Part shown: positions 25,961-33,316 of the stretch, piece after piece
How positions within the stretch are numbered: the stretch's first letter is position 1
How the letters are laid out: every line of letters begins with the position of its first letter
Source: CAZHWR01 sp964536085
Lineage (GTDB): Bacteria > Bacillota > Clostridia > Oscillospirales > Ruminococcaceae
Assembly: GCA_964536085.1 (NCBI GenBank)
Contig: CAZHWR010000003.1
Span: 6,720 to 70,719 of the forward strand
DNA length: 64,000 bases
Direction of reading: 5' to 3'
The notes under the pieces: model-generated
The model's database searches: none
What the model saw: only the letters and a program-made list of their open reading frames with translations
Told to the model about the DNA's origin: nothing
Program-made: the position numbers and the translations under genes

Positions 25961-26054
25961 CAAATCTTTTGCTACGCCGCGAGTTTAACGGTTCGCAAAG
26001 CGAATTTTGCGCCAATGCCTTTCGGCGCAAAAAGTCAAACTCGGCACGGAAGCC
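25961..26054 (-). repeat. Palindromic repeat element, copy 2
   Basis: Second copy of the 94-bp element, differing from copy 1 by a few bases. It ends 11 bp from the permease stop codon and is followed by an extra small hairpin (ggaagcc-gaa-ggcttcc, 26048-26064). Confidence 0.7.
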
Positions 26055-26065
26055 GAAGGCTTCCG

Positions 26066-28102
26066 TTAATCTCTCATCGTCAATATCTTAAGCGGGTCGT
26101 ACCGCAGGACAGATATTATCGCAACGCATCCCGCGGCGAGCGTCAATATAACGCCCACGAGCATAAGCTGTGCCACCACCTTGAAGTTGGTCGCCGAGGT
26201 AACGGAGGTTATGTAATCAGCTTGCTGATTTCCGAAGCCTCCTTTTGAAAAACCGCTTTCAGAGCCTCCGCGTCCAAAGTTTCGTTCCTGATTTTCCTGT
26301 GTGGTTTGGGAGGTGGAGATTTGATTTTCAAGCAGGGCGTTGGTTATCGGCACCGAAGCAGTCGCACCGATTCCGGTTCCTATTATAATAGCGATAAATG
26401 TTACGATGAAGATCTCGCTTAAAAACTGAAGCGAGATTTTGCACTTTTTCATTCCGATAGCGGCGAGCACGCCTATTTCGTATTTGCGTTCACGAATATT
26501 GAATATATTCAGAACAATAAGTACTATAGCGCCTATACCTAAAACAATAAGCAAAAAGTATGTTGCAAATGTTCCGAGTGTTTCGAGCGGAGCTATTTTG
26601 CTGTCGAACGAGGAAACATCGGTCGATGAGATGGTGTAGTCGTCCGTAAGACCGAGCTCTGTCGCCTGTTCTTCAAATTTCTCGTAGTCGTCAAGACCCG
26701 CAAACACATATGTGCCGCTTTCCTGCTCACGAAGCGCGGTAGAGGATGTTCTTCCTGTGTCCTCTTCGGTTTCAACAGTTTCGTTTTTGATAGACGCATT
26801 TGTAATCTTTTTTAGCGCAGGATAGCTCATATAAATCTGGTTAGCGGAATCCTGCGAGGTGGAAAAGCCCTGCATTTGGGTGCTGTCGGTTGCGGACGCT
26901 TCGGAGTCGGTGTAGATGCCGACGATCTCGAGCTTGATTACTTCGTCCTCATCATTTGGGTTTACAAGCTTTATGGCTTTTCCCACCTTGAGATTGTTAT
27001 ATGTGGCAAGCTCGCTGCTTATGATGCAGACCTTATCTTTGGATTCTACGTCGAAAACCTCTCCGTCGGTAATTGTTTTTGTACCTTCGGTGAAGTCGGT
27101 CATTGCGGAAAGAGAGCTGTATCCGACAACGGTAAAGTCGCCTTGCATTCCCATAATACCGGCCGCAAAAGCGCTGCGATCAATGTTCCCTCCGCCTATG
27201 TCGCCGACAATTGCACCGTCTGTAATGCCTGTGTCTGGAGTTGTGCCGTTTGCACTGCCGCCGAAGCCCGAGCCGCCGTTACTTGCACCGCCGCTTTTGC
27301 CGTTACCGCTGCCGCCGCTTCTGCCGTTGCCGCCTGCAAAGCCGTCTGAGCCGTCGGACGGCGGCGTATTGCCGCCTGAATTACCGGGAGCGGACGGTCT
27401 GCCGCTTCCGGACGAGTTTCTTTCGGATGACGTGCTTTCGGAGGATGTGTTTGCTTCAGAGGAAGCGGTTTCCTCCGACTGCGTCTGTTCGCTTGATGTT
27501 TCACTTTCTGACGATACCGATTCCTCAGAGCTTGCGGCCTCATCGGCTGTTTCGGTGCGGAGAACAGCTCCTGCGGCAGTTTCGGTGTTTGTTGCCATAT
27601 TTGTGACGGAAACTCCTCCGTATGCCGATGTGGACGCTTTACTTGCAGTGTTCGAAGAGCTTGAGCCGGAGCCGCTTGAAGATGAACTCGACGAGCTTGT
27701 GCCGTCATCGTCATCGCTGTCTTGTTCGATTCCGGTTGTATCGACCGGTTCAAGCTTGCCGCCGGCGTTCATAGCGGTGGTGAGGGTGTAGTAAAAATCC
27801 TCTACGCATTCCGCTTCGGCGTATTTTTGTAAATCGTCGATAGTGAGCGATTCAATGTTCTGCATGTTTTCCATCATTTCAGAACGGTCGGAAGCGTTGT
27901 TCATTATTTTTTCTCTGTTCACCGATATCTGGGCGGTGATTTTAATGCCTGAAAGCGCCTGTTCGCGCGCGGTAGCCGATGCCTGTTTAATCGAAAGCGC
28001 AACGCAGCTCGACGTTGCTATTGCAAGCACGATTATGCCGATTAAAATATTCCGCCCTTTTGACCGAATAATGTTTCGCAGTGCATTTTTTAAAATATAC
28101 AT
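26066..28102 (-). CDS. FtsX/MacB-type ABC permease with Ser/Gly-rich extracellular insert
   Basis: 678 residues. Topology is one N-terminal transmembrane helix (about 15-38), a large outside domain, then three C-terminal helices (about 535-560, 580-610, 640-665), as in MacB. The outside domain contains an unusual 160-residue low-complexity stretch (about 130-290): runs of Ser, then Ser-Glu repeats, then Gly/Ser/Asn repeats. A conventional MacB_PCD-like beta region ('FTVVGYSSLSAMTDFTEG') follows. It should form a complex with the ATPase encoded downstream. The exported or sensed substrate is unknown. ATG 28102. Confidence 0.83.
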   Translation of the reverse strand: MYILKNALRNIIRSKGRNILIGIIVLAIATSSCVALSIKQASATAREQALSGIKITAQISVNREKIMNNASDRSEMMENMQNIESLTIDDLQKYAEAECVEDFYYTLTTAMNAGGKLEPVDTTGIEQDSDDDDGTSSSSSSSSGSGSSSSNTASKASTSAYGGVSVTNMATNTETAAGAVLRTETADEAASSEESVSSESETSSEQTQSEETASSEANTSSESTSSERNSSGSGRPSAPGNSGGNTPPSDGSDGFAGGNGRSGGSGNGKSGGASNGGSGFGGSANGTTPDTGITDGAIVGDIGGGNIDRSAFAAGIMGMQGDFTVVGYSSLSAMTDFTEGTKTITDGEVFDVESKDKVCIISSELATYNNLKVGKAIKLVNPNDEDEVIKLEIVGIYTDSEASATDSTQMQGFSTSQDSANQIYMSYPALKKITNASIKNETVETEEDTGRTSSTALREQESGTYVFAGLDDYEKFEEQATELGLTDDYTISSTDVSSFDSKIAPLETLGTFATYFLLIVLGIGAIVLIVLNIFNIRERKYEIGVLAAIGMKKCKISLQFLSEIFIVTFIAIIIGTGIGATASVPITNALLENQISTSQTTQENQERNFGRGGSESGFSKGGFGNQQADYITSVTSATNFKVVAQLMLVGVILTLAAGCVAIISVLRYDPLKILTMRD

Positions 28103-28249
28103 ACTAATCCTCCGAATGTGAAATTTGTTAAATCAATAATACACGTTATTTGTAACGATAATTTTAACTGTTCTTTGAATTTCTGTGGGGAGTTCGTTAA
28201 AAAATTGTTTTAGAATTAACCAAACTAGGTGAAAACGGTTTTTCCGCCA

Positions 28250-28803
28250 AACGTTTATGCAATGCAAAATGGGAGTCAGAAGAGGGATGCCGGATATCAG
28301 CAATTTAAAACAGCTGTCCGAGCCGCTCAATATCGGCGTGGACTATCTTCTGGACGACGGGGAAAGCTTGATTTATCGGTGACCAGAGAAAAAATTGACC
28401 TTAACGCTTACAAATATGACCGCAAATTCAGCGGCAGGCTGGTTAAGAAAACAGGGAAAAAATACATGATTGTTTGTGAAAAACATCCGAAGCAGAAGTA
28501 CATTATCTTTTCGGCAAACAAATTTTGACAAAGAAAGAAAAAATAATAGACTACGCAATCGGAATTTTATTTGAAGCGCCGTTTGAAATTCCGAAAATTA
28601 TCAACAGCATAAAAAATACGGATAAGGATTTTTATTTAGTCAGTCAGAAAAGTAAGCAGTATTTTGTGATTGTAACCGATGAATTTATCGAGTGCAGACA
28701 GCTTGTGAAGAAAATCACGGAAAAGAAATTCAGCATCGGTGATTTTTCATTTATTGGCTGCGGTGTGATTGGCAGGGGCAAAATCAAATTACAGACTTGT
28801 TAA
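28250..28803 (+). pseudogene. Frameshifted XRE-family regulator remnant
   Basis: Pieces of one protein lie in different frames. 'GMPDISNLKQLSEPLNIGVD' plus 'YLLDDGE' is the end of an XRE helix-turn-helix. The continuation 'LDLSVTREKIDLNAYKYDRK' is reached only after a frameshift near 28360. A second shift near 28490 leads to the C-terminal part beginning 'LTKKEKIIDYAIGILFEAPF' and running to 28803. The beginning of the helix-turn-helix is also missing. Two frame breaks make a functional product unlikely. Confidence 0.6.
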
Positions 28804-28863
28804 ATCGGTTTGCTCTGACAATTATAAAGCGGAGTCCGGCAAAGAGTTTGTTTATATAATGTA

Positions 28864-28891
28864 ACCTAATGAACAGCCCCGTCATAAAATA
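28864..28891 (+). promoter_or_regulatory. Sigma-K-like promoter for spoVFA
   Basis: CATAAAATA (28883-28891) fits the sigma-K -10 consensus CATAnnnTA exactly. An AC lies 17 bp upstream (28864-28865), as expected for the short sigma-K -35. The start codon follows about 35 bp later. Late mother-cell expression is expected for dipicolinate synthase. Confidence 0.5.
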
Positions 28892-28925
28892 ATGTGTACG
28901 CAAACCATCGCGTTTGGAGGAAAGT

Positions 28926-29402
28926 ATGATGGATACGACTGTTTTGATTGCCGGAGGGGATAAACGGCAGATTTATGTGGCGAGACTGCTTGCGGCGGAT
29001 TATAAGGTTTATGCAATCGGTCTTGAGGATTCTTTCGGCGACGTTATCAATATAAATTCTCTTTGCGAGCTTAGCGTTAAGCCCGACATTATCATTTTCC
29101 CGATTTTGTCGAGCGTGGATAATGAGCATGTAAACATGCCGCTGTCGGATATCACGCTCAGAATAGAGGACGTTTTGGAATACGCAAAGCATTCTGCCGT
29201 TGTTTTAGCCGGGAAGCCGTGCGCAACGCTTTGCGAGCTTTGCGGAAGAAAAAATCTTAAGCTTATAGATTATTTTGAGCGTGAAGAACTCGCGGTTTTA
29301 AACGCAGTACCTACTGCGTTCGTTTTTTTGCATGTGCCGTGCGGGTTTGAGCCTGTAAAAAAAGCTTTCTTGACACTATCGCCTCATGATGATTATTTAT
29401 AA
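28926..29402 (+). CDS. spoVFA: Dipicolinate synthase subunit A, N-terminal half (interrupted gene)
   Basis: Starts at ATG 28926 (or 28929) behind GGAGG. Codons up to 29318 (131 residues) encode the N-terminal half of SpoVFA/DpaA: 'IAGGDKRQIYVARLLAADYK' near the start and 'YFEREELAVLNAVPTA' at the end, where B. subtilis SpoVFA has 'LFERDDIAIYNSIPT'. After the 17-bp core at 29302-29318 the frame reads into the inserted element for 28 foreign residues and stops at 29402. The missing half, in frame after recombination, lies at 31964-32443. DpaA with SpoVFB oxidises the precursor to dipicolinate in the mother cell, essential for spore-core mineralisation. As it stands the product would lack the Rossmann domain. 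Confidence 0.88.
   Translation: MMDTTVLIAGGDKRQIYVARLLAADYKVYAIGLEDSFGDVININSLCELSVKPDIIIFPILSSVDNEHVNMPLSDITLRIEDVLEYAKHSAVVLAGKPCATLCELCGRKNLKLIDYFEREELAVLNAVPTAFVFLHVPCGFEPVKKAFLTLSPHDDYL
29302..29318 (+). repeat. Left recombination core (direct repeat)
   Basis: acgcagtacctactgcg, identical to 31947-31963. The inner 16 bp are a perfect inverted repeat CGCAGTA-CC-TACTGCG with a central, non-palindromic CC at 29310-29311, the form expected for a serine recombinase crossover. It encodes Ala-Val-Pro-Thr-Ala of DpaA. Confidence 0.85.
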
Positions 29403-30171
29403 TTATCCTGTTTTGAGTATTTGTGCGGCGTGTATGGTTTAAATAGTCCACTGTTTCCTGTTTTCGGCAGACAAGGTCGCCGCAGTATTTTTCATTTTTC
29501 AGCATTTTGCGTATGGTTTCGGTTTTCCATTCACGTTCCGGGCGGCTGATGCGTTCGGCTATCTGACGCGGATTTAAGCCTTCGTAAACGCGCAGTCTGA
29601 AAATTTCCTTAACGGTCTTCGCCTGCTCTTCGTTGACTGTGAGCACGCCGTTTTTAAGGTCATAGCCGTATACGCCGTTTCCAAAGACAACGCCGCGCTT
29701 CATGCTTTGAAGCTGACCCCATTTAACCCGCTCGGAGGTTTTACGGCTCTCCTCCTGAGCTATGGTAGAGAGTATGGAAAGCCTCAGCTCGCCGTCTGAG
29801 CTTAAGGTATTGATACCGTCGGACAAAAACAGCACACCGACGCCATGCTGCTTTAAAAGCCGTGTGTATGTAAGCGCGTCCACGGTGTTTCGGGCAAAGC
29901 GCGAGACCTCCTTTGTTATGATAAGGTCGATTTCACCGCTGAGAGCGCAACCTATCATCTTTTTGAACGCCGTACGTTTTTTGATACTGGTTCCGGTTAT
30001 TCCGCTGTCGGCGAATATTTCCGTCAGCCGCCAGTCGGGATTTTTACTAATGCAGTCGTAAAAATATCTTTTCTGCGCCTCAAGCGAATTTGCCTGGTCG
30101 GATTTGTCGGTCGAAACGCGGCAGTAGGCGCAAACGTTAAGCATGGGCGCACAGTCCGATCGGTTTTTCAC
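29311..30171 (-). CDS. Serine site-specific recombinase of the element (short form)
   Basis: 286 residues from GTG 30171, chosen because AAAAGGTGATC sits at ideal distance; an in-frame GTG at 30180 overlaps that site. Resolvase domain: 'AYCRVSTDK' with nucleophile Ser20 and Arg18, 'SRFARNT' with further active-site arginines, and 'STIAQEESRKTSERVKWGQ' leading into the long helix. A Recombinase domain follows (about 165-265: 'GVVFGNGVYGYDLKNG', 'NPRQIAERISR', 'NEKYCGDLVCRKQ'). The zinc-ribbon and coiled-coil region of usual large serine recombinases (about 450-600 residues) is absent. The stop codon TAG is part of the left core. This is the obvious candidate for excising the element. Confidence 0.88.
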   Translation of the reverse strand: MKNRSDCAPMLNVCAYCRVSTDKSDQANSLEAQKRYFYDCISKNPDWRLTEIFADSGITGTSIKKRTAFKKMIGCALSGEIDLIITKEVSRFARNTVDALTYTRLLKQHGVGVLFLSDGINTLSSDGELRLSILSTIAQEESRKTSERVKWGQLQSMKRGVVFGNGVYGYDLKNGVLTVNEEQAKTVKEIFRLRVYEGLNPRQIAERISRPEREWKTETIRKMLKNEKYCGDLVCRKQETVDYLNHTRRTNTQNRIIINNHHEAIVSRKLFLQAQTRTAHAKKRTQ

Positions 30172-30265
30172 ATAGATCACCTTTTTGCACGCGCCGACAA
30201 CGCGCTTTTTGATAAATTTATATTTTTTTTAAACGCTTTATATTCGCCCGCCGCGTATTTTGTAT

Positions 30266-30294
30266 TTGACATATGCGCGCTATGATTATAAAAT
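30266..30294 (+). promoter_or_regulatory. Sigma-A promoter for the element's flippase gene
   Basis: TTGACA (30266-30271), 17-bp spacer, TAAAAT (30289-30294). It suggests vegetative expression of the cargo gene while the element is in place. Confidence 0.65.
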
Positions 30295-30331
30295 ATATGC
30301 AGTATTTACGGCAAAGGACGGCGGCGTTGAT

Positions 30332-31843
30332 ATGAGATTCAGAAGAAGCGCTTATAATTTAATAGTCGGCGTTTTGTGCCAGCTTGTTATTCTTGCGCTG
30401 GGGCTTGTTATTCCGCGGCTGTTTTTGGTGAACTTCGGCTCGGAAACAAACGGTCTTATTACGTCGATAAACGATATATTCGTTTATATAGCCCTGCTGG
30501 AAGCGGGAATCGGCGCGGCGACTGTGCAGGCGCTTTACAAGCCTATTGTAAACGGGGATAAAAACAAGATAAACGAAATACTTTCAGCTACGTCATTTTA
30601 CTATAAGCGCACGGGCGTTATATATTTTATTGTGCTTTTGCTGTTTGCGTTTGTCTACCCGCTTATGCTGGATACGTCGATAGATTATAAAACCGTTGTG
30701 CTGGTCATCTTTTTCACCGGTATAGGAAACGTTATCAATTTTTTCTTTCAGGGCAAGTATAAGCAGCTGCTTTTGGCGGAGGGAAAGGCTTATATCATAA
30801 CGATAATATCCTCCGCGGCTAATATTATTGCCAGCGTTTCAAAAATCGTTCTTATACTTTCGGGATTTGATATAGTTGCGGTGCAGACGGTGTATTTTGT
30901 ACTGTCGATGTTTCAGATGGCGTTTTTTGAAGCGTACATCAGGCGCAACTACAAATGGCTCAATTTAAAGGCGACCCCGGATTACGGCGCAATATCCCAG
31001 AAAAACGCGGTCCTTGTTCATCAAATCAGCGGAATCGTTTTCAAGAACACCGACGTTGTTATACTTTCTCTTGTCTATGATTTGAAGATGGCGAGCGTAT
31101 ATATAATGTACAACCTTATCTTCAATGTCATGGAAAATTTTATTACAACGATCAACGACAGTGTTGTAGCGGCGCTTGGACAGGAGTATAACAGGGATAA
31201 AAACAGCTATGCGAAGCTTTACGATTTTTACGAGCTGGGTTATTTTGCAATGTGTTTTATTATATGTACGGTCGTTTATGCGATAATAATCCCGTTTATG
31301 CGGCTTTACACGGCGGGAGTCACCGATATCAACTATTTTATCGACTATCTGCCGCTTGCATTTGTCATAATGAAATTCTTAAATTGGTGCAGGACTCCGT
31401 CTGCATACACAATAAATTTTGCGGGTAAATTTATCGAAACAAGAAAAAAGGCGCTCACGGAAGCGGTCATCAACATAGCCGTTTCGCTCGTTTTAGTAAA
31501 GCCTCTTGGTATTTTCGGCGTTGTGGCTGGGTCGGCGGCGGCGTTTTTATACAGCGCGGTTTATTCGATATGGTATGTTAACGCAAAGCTTATTGACTTA
31601 AACTATAAAAAAACCGTGTTCAGATGGGTTGTTTTTATTGCGGCGTTTTTCGCGTTTTCATTCGTGCTGTCGCATATAAGCGTGGAAATAAGCGGTTATT
31701 TTACGCTTGTTTTGTTTGCGGCGGCGGTCGGTGTAGCGGCTGTGATTTACTACGCCGCGGTGTGCATGATATTCAGCCGCAAAACTTGTGTAAACTCCGT
31801 TAAAGCGGCGTTACAGATTTTAAAAAATCGAAAATATAGATAA
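30332..31843 (+). CDS. Oligosaccharide flippase (Wzx/MATE-like), cargo of the element
   Basis: 503 residues from ATG 30332, which follows AAAGGA at 13 bases. About twelve to fourteen transmembrane segments run through the length, starting with 'LIVGVLCQLVILALGLVIP' and then the typical 'FGSETNGLITSINDIF' motif. Proteins of this type flip lipid-linked oligosaccharides across the cytoplasmic membrane for capsule, exopolysaccharide or teichoic-type polymers. No glycosyltransferase or other polysaccharide gene is nearby, so it must act with genes elsewhere. It is the only cargo of the dpaA element and would be lost from the chromosome when the element is excised. Confidence 0.85.
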   Translation: MRFRRSAYNLIVGVLCQLVILALGLVIPRLFLVNFGSETNGLITSINDIFVYIALLEAGIGAATVQALYKPIVNGDKNKINEILSATSFYYKRTGVIYFIVLLLFAFVYPLMLDTSIDYKTVVLVIFFTGIGNVINFFFQGKYKQLLLAEGKAYIITIISSAANIIASVSKIVLILSGFDIVAVQTVYFVLSMFQMAFFEAYIRRNYKWLNLKATPDYGAISQKNAVLVHQISGIVFKNTDVVILSLVYDLKMASVYIMYNLIFNVMENFITTINDSVVAALGQEYNRDKNSYAKLYDFYELGYFAMCFIICTVVYAIIIPFMRLYTAGVTDINYFIDYLPLAFVIMKFLNWCRTPSAYTINFAGKFIETRKKALTEAVINIAVSLVLVKPLGIFGVVAGSAAAFLYSAVYSIWYVNAKLIDLNYKKTVFRWVVFIAAFFAFSFVLSHISVEISGYFTLVLFAAAVGVAAVIYYAAVCMIFSRKTCVNSVKAALQILKNRKYR

Positions 31844-31880
31844 AAGCCTTATTTTGATGACATAAAATTGAATATTTTGC

Positions 31881-31920
31881 GCCCGCCGCGAATCAAATTT
31901 TGATTCGCGGCGGGCTTTTT
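31881..31920 (+). terminator. Strong terminator at the right end of the element
   Basis: gcccgccgcgaatcaaa (31881-31897) pairs with its complement at 31899-31915, followed by TTTTT. It isolates the flippase transcript from the downstream half of spoVFA. Confidence 0.9.
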
Positions 31921-31946
31921 GCATATAAGACTGTTTGACTTTTCTG

Positions 31947-31963
31947 ACGCAGTACCTACTGCG
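31947..31963 (+). repeat. Right recombination core (direct repeat)
   Basis: Identical to 29302-29318 and in the same orientation; central CC at 31955-31956. Same orientation of the CC dinucleotide predicts deletion rather than inversion. Confidence 0.85.
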
Positions 31964-32443
31964 GAGGGAGCGATCGCGATAGCCGTAGATCGTTTGCCCT
32001 TCACATTGTATGGTTCGGAATGCATAGTCACCGGATTTGGAAGGATAGCCAAGGTGCTTGTTAGGCTTTTGACCGCGTTCGGCGCGCATGTAACGGTTTC
32101 GGTCAGAAAGCAGAGCGATCTTGCATGGGCGAAAATTTACGGCGCGGATGCGGTTAAAATATCGGGGCTTCCGAAAGCCGCAAAAAACGCGGACGTTATC
32201 TTCAACACCGTTCCCGCGGTATTGTTTGACAAGCGCACTCTGCAGGTTTTAAAGAAAGACTGTCTTGTTATCGATCTTGCCTCGAAGCCGGGAGGAGTGG
32301 ATTTCGACGCGGCCAAGGAGCTTTCGTTAAACACGGTGTGGGCGTTGTCGCTCCCCGGAAAATCCGCTCCTGTCAGCGCGGGCGCGATTATAAAAGACAC
32401 GATCGGCAATATATTGTCGGAGTTGGATGAAGAAGAAATCTAA
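31949..32443 (+). CDS. spoVFA: Dipicolinate synthase subunit A, C-terminal half (interrupted gene)
   Basis: From the core, 'AVPTAEGAIAIAVDRLPF' continues into 'IVTGFGRIAKVLVRLLTAFG', the NAD(P)-binding Rossmann motif, and then 'VIDLASKPGGVDFDAAKE' and 'LSLPGKSAPVSAGAIIKDTI', all positioned as in SpoVFA. Joined to the first half at the core it gives a continuous protein of about 290 residues; the Bacillus protein is about 297. It has no start codon or ribosome site of its own at the proper place, so it is silent until rejoined. spoVFB begins 165 bp downstream on the same strand. Confidence 0.88.
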   Translation, partial: AVPTAEGAIAIAVDRLPFTLYGSECIVTGFGRIAKVLVRLLTAFGAHVTVSVRKQSDLAWAKIYGADAVKISGLPKAAKNADVIFNTVPAVLFDKRTLQVLKKDCLVIDLASKPGGVDFDAAKELSLNTVWALSLPGKSAPVSAGAIIKDTIGNILSELDEEEI

Positions 32444-32608
32444 AAAACAGGTCGAACACAGACGGACTTTGGCTTGCCCGTTGGCGGGGCTGTTCTGTGC
32501 TTTTAAGCTTTCGTCCGCGCGATTTGTTGTCTGCGGCGACGTTTGACCCAACTGCTCGGCGCAGGCCGCATTTGCGTTATTTGTGAAAGAAGGGAATGGT
32601 TATACAAA

Positions 32609-33178
32609 ATGGCAAAAACAAGGCTTGGATTTGCACTTTGCGGCTCGTTTTGCACCTTCAGCCGGGCAATATCTGAAATGGAGAAGCTGAGCGAGCGGTA
32701 TGATATATATCCGATAATGTCGCAAAACGCGGCACAGACCGATACCCGTTTCGGAAAGGCGCACGAGCATATAGACAGGATAGAATCCATATGCGGTAAA
32801 AAAATAATAAGCGATATCTGCTCAGCGGAGCCTATAGGTCCGAAGGATATGATAGATATCCTTTTAATAGCACCCTGCACGGGAAATACTCTTGCAAAGC
32901 TTGCAAATTCTGTGACAGACACATCGGTAACGATGGCGGCAAAATCGCATTTAAGAGTTCAAAAGCCGGTCGTAGTCGCGCTTGCGAGCAACGACAGCCT
33001 TGCCGGAACAGCCAAAAATTTAGGGAATCTTTTGAATTATAAAAATTATTTCTTTGTTCCGTTTGGGCAGGATAATCCGGTTAAAAAACCGTTTTCTATT
33101 GTGGCGGATTTTGAAAAAATTGATGAAACTTTGCAATTTGCGCTAAAAAAAGAACAAATTCAACCGATATTAATATGA
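32609..33178 (+). CDS. spoVFB: Dipicolinate synthase subunit B (flavoprotein)
   Basis: 189 residues from ATG 32609; AGGGAATGG lies upstream. The fold is that of flavin-dependent decarboxylase-like flavoproteins: 'GFALCGSFCTF' at the start, 'LIAPCTGNTLAKLANSVTD' and 'KPVVVALASND' later, matching SpoVFB/DpaB. It pairs with DpaA to make dipicolinic acid in the mother cell. It is intact and normally follows spoVFA in one operon. Here transcription from the spoVFA promoter would have to cross the element, including its terminator, so spoVFB output may also depend on excision unless a separate promoter exists in the 165-bp gap. Confidence 0.9.
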   Translation: MAKTRLGFALCGSFCTFSRAISEMEKLSERYDIYPIMSQNAAQTDTRFGKAHEHIDRIESICGKKIISDICSAEPIGPKDMIDILLIAPCTGNTLAKLANSVTDTSVTMAAKSHLRVQKPVVVALASNDSLAGTAKNLGNLLNYKNYFFVPFGQDNPVKKPFSIVADFEKIDETLQFALKKEQIQPILI

Positions 33179-33316
33179 TTTTGCGAACTGTATTAAAAAC
33201 AATTTACAATTTATTCATCGATTGCTTTTGAAAATTTGGTAATATTATTTTAGCAAAATGATTTAAGGATGGGTCAAAATGATGGGGGTAAAAATCTCAC
33301 CAAGGGAGTTTTGAAA

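Larger units (their letters stand above)
29302..31963. mobile_element. Skin-like intervening element inside spoVFA (2,645-bp excisable unit)
   Basis: The element lies between two identical 17-bp cores and carries a serine recombinase gene on the minus strand, a flippase gene on the plus strand with its own promoter, and a strong terminator. The two flanks are the halves of one spoVFA gene. The distance between cores (2,645 bp) is not a multiple of three, yet both cores read AVPTA in their own frames, so precise exchange at the core rejoins them in frame. The layout parallels known sporulation intervening elements such as skin in sigK, SPbeta in spsM and the spoVFB element of B. weihenstephanensis. 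Excision during sporulation is inferred, not shown. Confidence 0.85.

Noticed and set aside
26916..27791. 291-codon plus-strand frame opposite the ABC permease
   Set aside because: Its Pro/Ser/Leu repeats are the reverse reading of the Ser/Gly-rich insert; there is no ribosome site and the minus-strand permease is convincing.
28926..29402. spoVFA as a plain pseudogene disrupted by a random transposon
   Set aside because: The insertion leaves an exact in-frame repeat with crossover symmetry, both halves are undamaged, spoVFB is intact, and the inserted DNA encodes a site-specific recombinase. Decay would be expected to leave other lesions.
29311..30171. The serine recombinase as the missing integrase of the phage cassette at 48-60 kb
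   Set aside because: It is 18 kb away, enclosed by its own pair of att cores inside spoVFA, and none of those core sequences flank the phage cassette.
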